From Apium graveolens (taxonomy: Eukaryota; Streptophyta; Magnoliopsida; Apiales; Apiaceae): DNA of 64,000 bases. The DNA is taken from assembly GCF_009905375.1 (NCBI RefSeq), contig NC_133652.1, positions 17,658,850-17,722,849 on the forward strand, given 5' to 3'. The translations under genes and the position numbers were made by a program. This document shows positions 37,603 to 47,917 of the stretch, in pieces. Each line of letters begins with the position of its first letter. Position 1 is the first letter of the stretch. The notes beneath the pieces were generated by a model that saw only the letters and a list, made by a program, of their open reading frames with translations, searched no databases and was not told the DNA's origin.

Positions 37603-37833
37603 TGTTGTAAAATACTTGCTATATTATAAACACTAACCATGGAGATAGGGAGCGGAGAGATAAATGTGAAGTATTAAATAAATGTAGATGTTTGAGATGT
37701 GCATTGCTTCATTCTGAAGAAGACTATTTATAGCCAAAACAAGAAATAAATGAATTTAATGCAATGTAAAAATTTCCAAGTCAAAACCTAACTTTACTAT
37801 TTAATGTTTGACAATAACAATCAATTTACAACA
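37603..37833 (-). repeat. 5' LTR of element F
   Basis: 231 bp, TGTTGTAAAATACTTG to TTTACAACA, directly followed by the right GGTAT duplication. It is a near copy of 32127-32357. Confidence 0.9.
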
Positions 37834-37838
37834 GGTAT

Positions 37839-38169
37839 CAATATTTTAAAAAAATAACTAGAGATTTTTGTCCGCGGTATGCGCGCTTAATAAACTTTAA
37901 TTTTTTAAATAGTTTAAAGTGAATAATTTTTACTTAAATATTTTGTTAGTAATATATATATATATATATATATAATTAATTCAACCGAGGTGTTAATATC
38001 TTTTTTTCATTCCATCTTTGAAAGTTCATTTTTTCAATAGATAAATATTGTTTCAGCAATTTTTGTAGGTTATAAATGTTGTTTACCCGATTATTTCAGT
38101 TGATCACGGTTTTAACACATTAAACATATAAACTCGAAATTAATTTTTGTCAATTACTCCTCTAATAGC

Positions 38170-38206
<37 letters not shown>

Positions 38207-39579
38207 TTTGATATAAAATTTAGTTCAATAATGCTCGGCGTCGCCTTATGGTGACACCTCGCACTTAAACTTTGAAAAAATAAAAAATATAAATACTCTA
38301 CATAAGTTATTTTAAATATGTTAATTGACAACCACTATGTTATATTTGATTATAAAATTTTCAAAAGTAAACATTAGTGCATTAAAATTATTTTGCTAAC
38401 AGAATTTTTTTATTAAAAATTCATTCTAATATTACCGATAACCATCTTACATTGACACCTCCTCATTTAAATATTATGAGATTAATTTTTCGAAAAACAA
38501 ATATAAAATTAAAATATTTCTTTTCTCGACACAGTTTGCTCTAAAAAAAATTAAAATTTACATAAAATTACTTTAATTGTCAAAATATTTGAGTTATGGC
38601 GGACTATTGAAAATATCTCTTATTTATTTGAGAATATAACATGTCACTAATAATTGTCAAAATAAAAAAAAATTTATAACTTAGGATTCATGTTAGTGTT
38701 ATCAATTATTTTAAAACTTAAATAGCAAAATAATTAGAATTATAATATATATTTATAACGCAAGAGATTGTGAAATGTTTAGAAATTATGAGTGTGCTTT
38801 TTTTAAAATCCAAAAAAGTATAATTTATCATTTAACATTTTTATTTTTAATAAAATTAGATTCGAAAGGTGATCACATAATGAAAGTATAAAAAGCCGAC
38901 TACAATCATTTATCTATACTAAATATTAGAATACAATAGCGTATTTGCTTGTTGAATACATAAAAGTCAATTAGACAAAAAAATTTATAGATGTCATTAT
39001 ATATATTACAATTTATTTTAACTAAAGTTGAATTAAATACTGGCATTGAAATATAATTTTTCTATATAAAATATATAATTTTTTTCTTCAAATAATTGGA
39101 AAATAGGTGAATGTAACTGATGTGCATAATTTTTTTTAGAACTATAAAGATTTGAATATTTTAAAAATTGTTAAATTGAAAAATGTAATGACACAATATA
39201 AGTAATTTGAAATATTATAAAATTAGAAGATTCAATTACAAACTTCTCCGAGTCGCCCTAGGGCGATGTCTCACATTTTAAATATTGTTAAATTAAAAAA
39301 TATAATTATATAATATATTATTAAACCGTTAGTTACATTTATAGCTAAAATTCCTTCATCCACTTTTTTTACAATACCACGGTTATATATTAGCAAAATA
39401 AAATTTCAAATTTTCAAATTGGCAAATATATAAAAAAAATGAAAATTATATAGTTATTTTAGAACTTTGCATGTTACTAAATAAAATCTAAATTTGTATA
39501 TTTGTAAAGAAAATATAAAAGATGGTAAGTAAATATAAAATTAAAAATACTTTAATATGATTGAAAATACAACTCTTAG
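37839..39579. other. AT-rich intergenic stretch with microsatellites and short palindromic repeats
   Basis: No gene was recognised. TA-dinucleotide runs occur at about 37952-37974 and 38172-38202. Short palindromes built on TCGCCYTARGGCGA occur at 38237-38258 and 39251-39270, with a decayed relative near 38448-38460. Each is followed by a CACRTTTAAA-like stretch, suggesting copies of one old repeat. Confidence 0.55.
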
Positions 39580-39587
39580 GCTAGGGT

Positions 39588-40276
39588 TAGGGGTGAGCAG
39601 AAAATCGCACAAACCGCAAAAACCGCCCGCACCGCAAAACGCGGTTTTTAATTTTCGTGTTGCGACTGCCGTTTGAATTTTTAATAAATCGCATGGTGCG
39701 GTGCGGGTTGTAGTTTAAATTTCTCAAATGCGGTTCAAACCGCACCGTACCGCACCGCACCGCAATATTTAAATGTTATATTATATTTCATGATTCCATT
39801 TATTAATTCTGATTCCATTTAACATACTGGTAGTACTTGCTTAGTGATCATCTTATTTCTGCAAGACCAATTATTGCGTAGTGATCATCCTGTTAGTGTT
39901 TCTTCACAAACAATGAGACACAGAATACAAAGCCAACTATTTAATAGTGAACTCATTTAATTACCAAGCCAAGCTTCTATGTTAAACTTTACAGTGTGTA
40001 ATTTCTAATTTGTATTATTGAAGAATATTGACGACTTTGTTATATTATTCGGAAATTTAATTAAATTTAAATTTTGTATTTATTTAAATTTTTTGATTTG
40101 TAAAGTATAAACCGCAGTGAACCGCACCACACCGCACCGTATTTTTGTGGTGTGGTTTATGCGGTTTTTGAGGGTACACGGCGCGGGTGCGGGTTGGAAA
40201 TTTGATCAAACCGCATGTGCGGTTTGGTTTGCAGTTTTTGGAAAAAACCGTATCGCCCGCACCGCGCTCACCCATA
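39588..40276. mobile_element. hAT-like MITE, 689 bp, with perfect 8-bp target duplication
   Basis: The left end is TAGGGGTGAGC and the inverse of the right end is TATGGGTGAGC. The 8-mer GCTAGGGT flanks both sides exactly (39580-39587 and 40277-40284). Both subterminal regions are crowded with CCGCACCGCA and GCGGTTT repeats in opposite orientations. The centre (39775-40080) is AT-rich and non-coding. Structure and duplication length fit a nonautonomous hAT element. Confidence 0.85.
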
Positions 40277-40378
40277 GCTAGGGTAGTTTTATTATCCATA
40301 TGCAATGCACTAATCAATAATGATAATTCATAAAATTCATTTATGTAACAATCTCTAATCCATGTACAAATTTTGGAT

Positions 40379-40450
40379 GTCATTAATTTATTCACATTAG
40401 AGATTCGTCATTAATTTATTCACGTTAGAGATTCATTAATTTATTCACTC
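40379..40450. repeat. Short tandem repeat, 28-bp unit, about 2.6 copies
   Basis: Two 28-bp units (40379-40406 and 40407-40434) differ at one base and are followed by a partial third unit. The unit contains ATTAATTTATTCAC and TTAGAGATTC. Confidence 0.8.
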
Positions 40451-43284
40451 TAAAATATAATAGATCTCAAGATCTTTCATAACATTATGTAAGTTTATTT
40501 TGTCCACACTTTTTCATATGACATTACTATATTTGTAAGAATTCTATAATATATAATATTCCTTACCATCACGCTTCATATTCACTAACATTATTCATAT
40601 CCATATACTTAATCTTGTCACAACATTCACAGTGGGAACTCCATCCCCATCCTCAAAAACTTACTATAAATAGTAATTTCATAAAAAATTCTCAAATTTT
40701 ATTTACCTTTCAAAAATTTCTTAGTTCCCAATCCCATCTCTATCTCTATACTTATTTTATTAATTCTTTCTCTCACTTTTTTTACAACTTCAACAACTAA
40801 CTAATATTTTTATACATCTCACTCCAGCCTAACATAATAAAAGTGTATAATATATAGAATGGGGAATCAAAAGTAATTCCCCATATTTTGGGATTCAATT
40901 AGTTGTTCCTAAAATTTATTTTGAAATAGAGAACCGGATATAAATATATATTTGTATTAAATTTTAAGATTCTCTTAAAATATAGGGATATGGGATATAT
41001 CGGGAATGGGATAGAAATGCTCTCAATTCTTGTTTCTTAGTCTTCCCGAATTTCAAATTTCAACCTTTCTTCTTAACATGTTGAATCTCAACTACACTCT
41101 CTTTCCCTTCCTTAAAAATCTTTATAACCATTTTAATCTTAGATTTCACATTTCACATCATACATCCGCTTCATACAACCACCACATCTTTGAGATTATA
41201 GCAAAGGTGTCTCTTATTATTATTTTTATTCTGCCTATAATGAAATATATAACCTTTATAATTTTAGAAATACCTCATTTATTGCAAATTATTTTAAGCA
41301 TTGCTAAATTAAAATCCACAATATTGTACCTAAATAAAGAAAAATTATATAAAAAAATAGGCTTTAAAAAATATTGGTGTCGTTTTAAGTAATATTTACT
41401 ACTATCGCTTTAAGGTGATGCCAAGTTTTTAAAATCAAAATTTAAGTTGTTGCTAAACACATTACTTTAGTTCAATGCATAAATATGCATAAATTGCCTA
41501 AAAATATGCTCCAAATTATTCCGAAGCAATTCATAACATTTTCTATATTTTATTCGAGGTAAAAAATAATTTTAGTATTCTCTAAATTCGAAGGGAGATA
41601 AGTATAAAATATTCAATTTTCTTAAACTATTATCGGACTTACTGTGATTTTATAATAACATATTACATGACTTTACATAACATATATAAGTTTAATTTTC
41701 AACTCATTTAGTTTAGAATTGGTAAAAACATAAAGATATAAGAAATTAATGTTAATTATATGTATGTAATAAACAAATTTTAAAAATAAAATAAATGGGA
41801 TTATTTGAAAAAAAAACATAATATTCAAAATCAAATACTGTGATAATCGTGAATTTTGAATTTTAATTATTCAGTTAATCTCGTGTAACTTCTATTATCC
41901 TTGTATACCTTGCATATATTAAAGTTTAAAATGATAGGATAAGATATATATTTAGCATTATAGTTAAAGTATATTTAATATATGTTAATATTTAATATAA
42001 TTTTTTACTTTAGTAAATTAAATTTATTATAAATAATATTAATTATTTATATTTACGTGTAAAAGATAAACATATACACTAAAATTATTAACTTTTAAGT
42101 CTCCAAGCATATGTAGAATAAGTTAACACAATAATTTATAAATTAAGTAGTGTGTTCTAAATATTTTATATTATACTCTAATATTTTCAATAACAGTGTG
42201 TACTTGGGTAAGATTCTTGTGAATTTGGTCAACCAAATTGGTATTTGAATATAATATTTATCACATCCCTACAGGTGTGCATTATGAAATTTTGCATCCC
42301 CTAAATGATCAGGTCATGTGAGCATCGAGATCATTTGCAATAACGGTTACATATTAAGTTAAATAACCTACAGTCAACAAATATAAAATTTACTTTACAA
42401 TCTTTTTAAGTGTTCATCTTAATGTTGGACCAGCAGACCTATCACTCGCCAAACAGCAACCAATCCCCATGTCCGCATTATACAATCTTAATAATCTAAC
42501 TATCTATATTTACATGCATCTTACATTTCTACTTCGAATTATGCATTTTAAGCAGGTTTTTAACATTTCTTGAGTAGCTTGAACTCACATCTCATTCTGA
42601 CGGTTGGCATTTAGCGGTTGAAGTATGAGAACTTCCTAGTTCTGGCAATCCTCCAACATTACAGGTTTTACCTATTACTCCATTTTCATCTTCAGTTAGC
42701 CAACCTGCAGTGAAGCAGCAATGTACAACTCTGATGCAGCCTGAGTCTGGTAGTATCGTTGTCTGTGATTCCGGTCCTTTGCATCATAATTTCTCACAAT
42801 AATCTACTATATATCATTGTATGAATAAACACCATTTTAAAGTGGTGAAAGTGATTATGGTCCTCAAAATAATATTGTGACCATGTCTAGATATCAGTTT
42901 TGTGATATCGTGACAATTTCCGCAGAGGTTCTTGACAATTCTTATGGTTTTGTGTTAATCAAAGTGTAAAAAAATATACTTAGACAGAGAATGAAATTTT
43001 TTAATGCTTTGTAACACCTTAAATGGACAAAAGTCCGCATTAAGAAAATGTTGGCTAAGTACACTTATCTTCTCTCCCAGCAATAATTCTAACCCACATT
43101 TGACAATTAATTAGCGTGTGGTGTGTCATCTGTGGTGTGTACTTTGATATTCATCGGAGGTAGTAAATCATCCCTTCATAGGTCGAACTATAATCGAGAC
43201 TGCAACACATTTCCAATCAAGTCTTTGTAGATATAATGTGATGAAAAAGATGAATGGAGCCCAAATATGAACACTGTACATAAT
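40451..43284. other. AT-rich intergenic stretch, no gene seen
   Basis: Open frames here (for example 41030-41392) are short, AT-driven and unlike any family I know. A copy of the TCGCTTTAAGGTGATGCC-type palindrome lies at about 41404-41422, related to those at 38237 and 39251. Confidence 0.5.
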
Positions 43285-43835
43285 TTACCTGAACATACAG
43301 ATCATAAAAAAGGGTTTAATAAGGATAGCCATAGAACCAATCAACACAGAAATATACTTTAAACCATTGGATGTATAAGCTTCAGCCATGGTAGCTTCTT
43401 CTTTGATAAAATAATAAAGGACCATCCCAGTGATCAATAAGCAAACACCAATGTATAATACAATACAAATAAAAAGGCTCAAACTTTTTTTCCTAATGGT
43501 TAGTCCCTCTAAAATTTTGCAATAAAATAATAAATAATTTATTAGTTTAATAACAAAGGATGCAAGGGATAAGAAATATCCTACAAAAAAGATAACATGT
43601 GTAACGTATTCGAACAAAACCTATCCATATTATTATCGGAAGACATACCAATTGTCTTTTAGATTCTTCAGCTGAATTGACAACTGCATCAAATCCTACA
43701 TTTGCAAAAACTACCATTGTTGCTCCTATGAAAATGCCTCGGAACCATTGAAACTTTGAAATGACCCATTATGATGACAACAATGATAATGACTACTTGC
43801 TTTAGCACAACTACATATCAATTATTAAAAAAGAA
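43285..43835 (-). pseudogene. Cationic amino acid transporter (CAT family) fragment
   Basis: On the minus strand 43835-43651 encodes VVIIIVVIIMGHFKV and, after a frameshift, GATMVVFANVGFDAVVNSAEESKRQ. This resembles the plant CAT phrase ending GFDAVANSAEESKRPQRDLPIG. An intron-like gap follows (donor GTATGTC near 43648, acceptor TTTTAG at 43509). The next exon (43508-43290) encodes LTIRKKSLSLFICIVLYIGVC, continuing into a hydrophobic segment like the next CAT membrane helices, and ends at a donor-like CAG/GTAAAT. CATs are plasma or vacuolar membrane amino acid permeases with about 14 helices. Only about two exons are visible, so this is a decayed fragment. Confidence 0.7.
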
Positions 43836-45360
43836 CATCACTTTATGAAATAAAAGGACAACAAATGGTGGAAAAGTAGAATCAAACCATGTATACCAAA
43901 CCAATGTGATTATGAAATTACTTAGAATTCATAACTTGAAGTGTAAACCTCACCAAATTACTATCATCCGACTCTTTTCCTGAATCATTGTCATCTTACC
44001 CATCCTCATCATAGAGGATACAAAAATTACTTTAGCTGGGAATATGAATTGGTGATTCTTAGAAAATTATATGAGTATATTCTTACTCATTCCATATTAT
44101 TGATGATGGAAATATAGCCAAGGTCAGTGTAATTATGTCATGTAAATTATAAAGGCAGTAGAAACTCGCGAGAAAGAAAAGAAGAATTTTGAATTTATCC
44201 AAACTTTCAAGGGAAAGACAGACTAATATTGTATTAACCAAAGGAATATAGATCGCACATTTGGATTTTAACATTTCCCGGGTATGAAACTAATTATAGA
44301 AGATCGTACGCACATGCTTCTTTCCCATATAATCCTCTCTGAGTGGGATATCTGGATACTTTGGTTATTAGAAAGGAAACTAATTTATAAATAACTGCTA
44401 TCACAAAACAGTGCAAGTACATAATAGAAATTTCCTAGCTGATGGTATCGAATCTTTAATTAACAGAGTTGAAAGTATCTCGCCTAATAAAAACTCTTCG
44501 AAGCAGCTCTGTAGCATGGCCTCAAAGGAAGTGAAGCATCAGGAGTAGTGGTTTCTCTCACATTAAAAAACTTGATGTTAAACAGAACCATCTTATATTA
44601 GTATATAACATTGGTACCCACCATTAGTGTACAAACTGTATGTAAAAACAAAATAATGTGTGAATTATAAAGTTAAACAGATACACTGATTTACGACATT
44701 GTAACTACTGTTACATGATTAATCAACACATCATCTTAAGTTGCACAAATCAAAAAACAAACATATAAAATCAATATGTTCAAAAGTATAACTTTGAATT
44801 TGATGTAAGATTAAAAGTACAGAGCATGTTATTTTGAAATTAAAACATATTGTAATATTGAAAATTATAGACCACGTGATTTTATAATGACCGCTAAATT
44901 TGTTAAGAAAGTTATAGGATTGTGGTTGAACCTGTAATAAGATTTCTATATATACCAAAGCATTTAACCTGCAATAAATTTCAACAAAATTAAAAGCCTT
45001 TCAATTCATCAAACCTGATTTGAGCATTTAGTCAAACACATAATATGTGAAATCTCAACGCTCATATAAAAGCCTCAAAATAAAATATTTAAGAGCTCTT
45101 ACATATTTGCAATGCAACATTACATAAAGATTTAATATTTATATTTATGTTCTTAATCATAACAGTCTCATACATAGCATGTGTAAATGCAGTTATCAAC
45201 TAAACGTACATGATGAACACAAACATATTTGTATTTAGTTAAAATGAAATTTAAGAATCAAATCTACATAGTTAAAATATGCAGAGAATCAACATAAGGA
45301 AAAAGATAATAAAAATAAATTCATCTTATCCAAGGATCATACAAAAGATCATAAACAGTA
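43836..45360. other. AT-rich intergenic stretch, possible further transporter remnants
   Basis: No complete gene. If upstream exons of the transporter fragment survive they would lie here on the minus strand, but I could not identify them with confidence. Confidence 0.45.
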
Positions 45361-45578
45361 ATCTTACAAATTAAAACGTCATAGATAACTTTAGTCTTTA
45401 CAGAAAACCTATTTTGATATCATTTCCCATTTATTCTGTAGAGTGAAACAAACAAAGAAAGTCAAATATTTTTCTTTAAAATAAAACAAACACATACTGG
45501 ATATGCAGATAAAAATGTACAAACATGTATTAATAAATTACAGGAAGAGGAAGAAAAACAAAAACAAAAATAAATAAA
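45361..45578. repeat. Direct repeat copy 1, about 215 bp
   Basis: The sequence from AAATTAAAACGTCATAGATAAC through an AAACAAAAACAAAAA tail recurs at 45882-46096 with a modest number of changes. The copies are 521 bp apart start to start. It is non-coding. Confidence 0.8.
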
Positions 45579-45881
45579 TAAAGAAGAATCACATGTTTGA
45601 GATTTAAAATCAAACATTTGGTGTACAAAAAGTTAGTCTACAAACCCGTATATAAATTTAAAAATTAGTAATTCTTGTAGTTGTTCTTAATCACACATAT
45701 TCATCAATCTGCAAAATTCAATCCAGAAAATTATAAAAGCAATAAAATTTGTATAATTAAAACACATACCTCCGTTCACGATTTTGTAAATATTGCTGCA
45801 CAATTTATTAACATATCAATCTCTTATGCACACCAAAACAAATCTTACTTAAGAATATCTATATAAACATTTCAAATCAAT

Positions 45882-46096
45882 CATTTTATAAATTAAAACG
45901 TCACCGATAACTCTAGTTTTTACATGAAACCTCTTTTGATATCATTTCTCATTTCATCTGTAGAGTGAAACAAACAAAGAAAGTCAAAATATTTTTCTTT
46001 AAAACATAACAAACACATACTGGATATACAGATAAATATGTACAAACATGTATTAATAAATTGCAGGAAGAGAAAGAAAAACAAAAACAAAAACAA
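45882..46096. repeat. Direct repeat copy 2, about 215 bp
   Basis: This is the partner of 45361-45578 and shares GTAGAGTGAAACAAACAAAG and ACAAACATGTATTAATAAAT. Its right end lies about 95 bp before the 5' LTR of element G. Confidence 0.8.
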
Positions 46097-46192
46097 AAAA
46101 ATAAAGGGAAAATAGATTTTTTCGTCACCCAACTTATTGTGTTTTTAGGAACTTACCATTCAACTATTATTTTTTTTTCTTTTGCTCACTAA

Positions 46193-46895
46193 TGTTAGGT
46201 TTGAAAGAGATATGTCCTAAGTCCAATCATGTATGAGGATTTAGGAATAACTTTTATGTAATCTGTTTTGATTTCATTGATATTAATAAAAGACTTGTTT
46301 TGTTTTTATTGCGGGCTCTATCTATTTAAATGTTTAAATAAGATATACCACAGTTTAGAGTAAAGATTTTTATGGATTGTGATGAGATCATAATAATGAG
46401 ACCTAAAAGATGATAACTCTAAACTTAAATAGTTCCTGGTCGTAGGATTACTAACTGGTAATTAATAATCCGCAAAGATCGGTACATACTACGCTTGCTT
46501 CATTATGAAGGATGTCTGTTCTCATAGACATTTGTGTGGTGATACTATAGCTAGTATGTAGGTGCTTATTATAGAATAAGTTCACTGAACATGACTCATA
46601 CAGCTGAACAACTGATGGAGTTCACTCACATGTCAGCAGTTGTTCACATAGTGATAGTTGTACAAGTATCCTTAGACTTGAGGTCATCATAGTCATCTTG
46701 TGTACACTGAACTATGCTTTGGTTTAGTTCTTAGTCTCCAGGGACAATTATAAGGGCTCTAATGGGTATAGGAATTTATACACGAAGATAGTGTATGATC
46801 AATAAAGGATCTACCCCTTCCAGTAAAGGAAGAGAATGTTCAATGCTGATCCACTTATGCTAGTTCAGGAATCTCTGGCCAGAGTGAATGAAATT
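46193..46895 (+). repeat. 5' LTR of element G, left part
   Basis: Begins TGTTAGGTTTGAAAGAG. The last five bases, AAATT, are the target site of element D and recur at 59503-59507. No repeat partner is in the window, so this LTR is inferred from the TG start, the CA end at 60520 and the adjoining primer-binding site. Confidence 0.8.
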
Positions 46896-47856
46896 TGTTG
46901 TGAATATGTTGTGTACTTGATGATCACTTAAACAAAACATCTAAGTAGATTTTACTTAGTGAAATAATGTAGCACTCGATGGATAAGAATTATAGTCCCG
47001 ACGGATAACTCATTATAGTCCCGACGGATGATTAACTTATTATCCATCGAGTGAGTAGCTTATGTAACAATAAGTTTGTAGCACAGTGATGTATGCACCT
47101 TTGTATAGAATCTGTAGTAGCATATAAGTCATGTTGACTTTGACTAGATATGCAGAATAGGTTGATTAATTGTACATAAGTAATGTCTTGTAATTCTGTA
47201 TAAGTGAAATGAAGTCAAGTGCCAAAATAGCTACTGACGGATGATTAACAAAGCCTTCGACGGATGATCAAATGACTATCAACGGATGTTTAACATAGCA
47301 GTCGACGGATGATCAATTAAGTCATCGACGGATGATCATATCAAGAATTCAAACATCAGTTGAATAGTGAAAGCTGACACACAGCCGTCGAGTTGTATAC
47401 AAACACATTGTATTAAGACTGTTAGATTTTATATTTGTTCAGTCTTTTTGACTTTGTAATCTTGGTATTATATAAACCAAAAGAGTAGCAAATAGAGAAA
47501 TAACTGAGATAACTGAGAGAAATACAAAAATAGAGAAATCTTTGTAAGCAGAATCTTTAGCATTTCCTGTAAACTCAATAGTTCATTTGTAAGCAGCTGT
47601 GAGCATTCTTGCATACAGAGTCCTCTCGATATATTATATATATCTCTCGTGGAATTGTTTAAATCCACCAGAAAGTTTTTAAAGACTCTTGTTTTTAATT
47701 ACTTATGTTTTGATTCATTATATTTCTATTCCGCATTGTACCAATCAAAACATTATATCTATATTCGAGTTGAACATTTTTATTTCAAGAAAAAGGTTCA
47801 AGAATTCCATTCAACCCCCCTTCTGTAATTCTTGCTATATTATTAAGGGACTAACA
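46896..47856 (+). repeat. 5' LTR of element D
   Basis: 961 bp, from TGTTGTGAATATG to GGGACTAACA. It holds direct CGACGGATGATC motifs (five near 47235-47340) and a perfect 14-bp inverted pair, CACTCGATGGATAA at 46973-46986 and its inverse at 47040-47053. A TATA-like TATTATATAAA is at 47466-47476. The end carries CAACCCCCCTTCTGTAATTC, shared in form with the LTR of A. Confidence 0.95.
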
Positions 47857-47858
47857 AT

Positions 47859-47870
47859 TGGTATCAGAGC
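47859..47870 (+). other. Primer-binding site of element D
   Basis: TGGTATCAGAGC, complementary to the 3' end of initiator methionine tRNA, two bases after the 5' LTR. Confidence 0.93.
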
Positions 47871-47917
47871 AAGCTCTTAATCTACAAAGATTTTAAAGAT
47901 CAAAACAATTTAGCAAG

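Larger units (their letters stand above)
32127..37833 (-). mobile_element. Ty1/copia element F, complete ends, disrupted genes
   Basis: This 5.7-kb minus-strand element has two 231-bp LTRs (32127-32357 and 37603-37833) flanked by the duplication GGTAT (32122-32126 and 37834-37838). The order is gag, protease, integrase, RT, RNase H. All frames carry stops or frameshifts and the RT motif is YVDN rather than YVDD. The coding sequence differs clearly from A-E and G. I do not assign a lineage. Confidence 0.9.

Noticed and set aside
39575..39600. Telomere-like GGGTTAGGGG sequence
   Set aside because: It is formed by the GCTAGGGT target duplication meeting the TAGGGGTG end of the hAT-like MITE, with no tandem repeats.
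40084..40395. Minus-strand open frame of 103 codons
   Set aside because: It lies across the CCGCACCG-rich end of the hAT-like MITE and its flank; low-complexity composition with no protein family resemblance.
41030..41392. Plus-strand open frame of 120 codons
   Set aside because: The peptide is AT-driven (Leu/Ile/Asn/Phe/Lys-rich), unlike any family known to me, and no splice or promoter context supports it.
44440..44570. Possible N-terminal exon of the amino acid transporter on the minus strand
   Set aside because: The similarity (LLRRVFIRRDTFNSVN) is short and not in a consistent frame with the downstream blocks; too weak to annotate.
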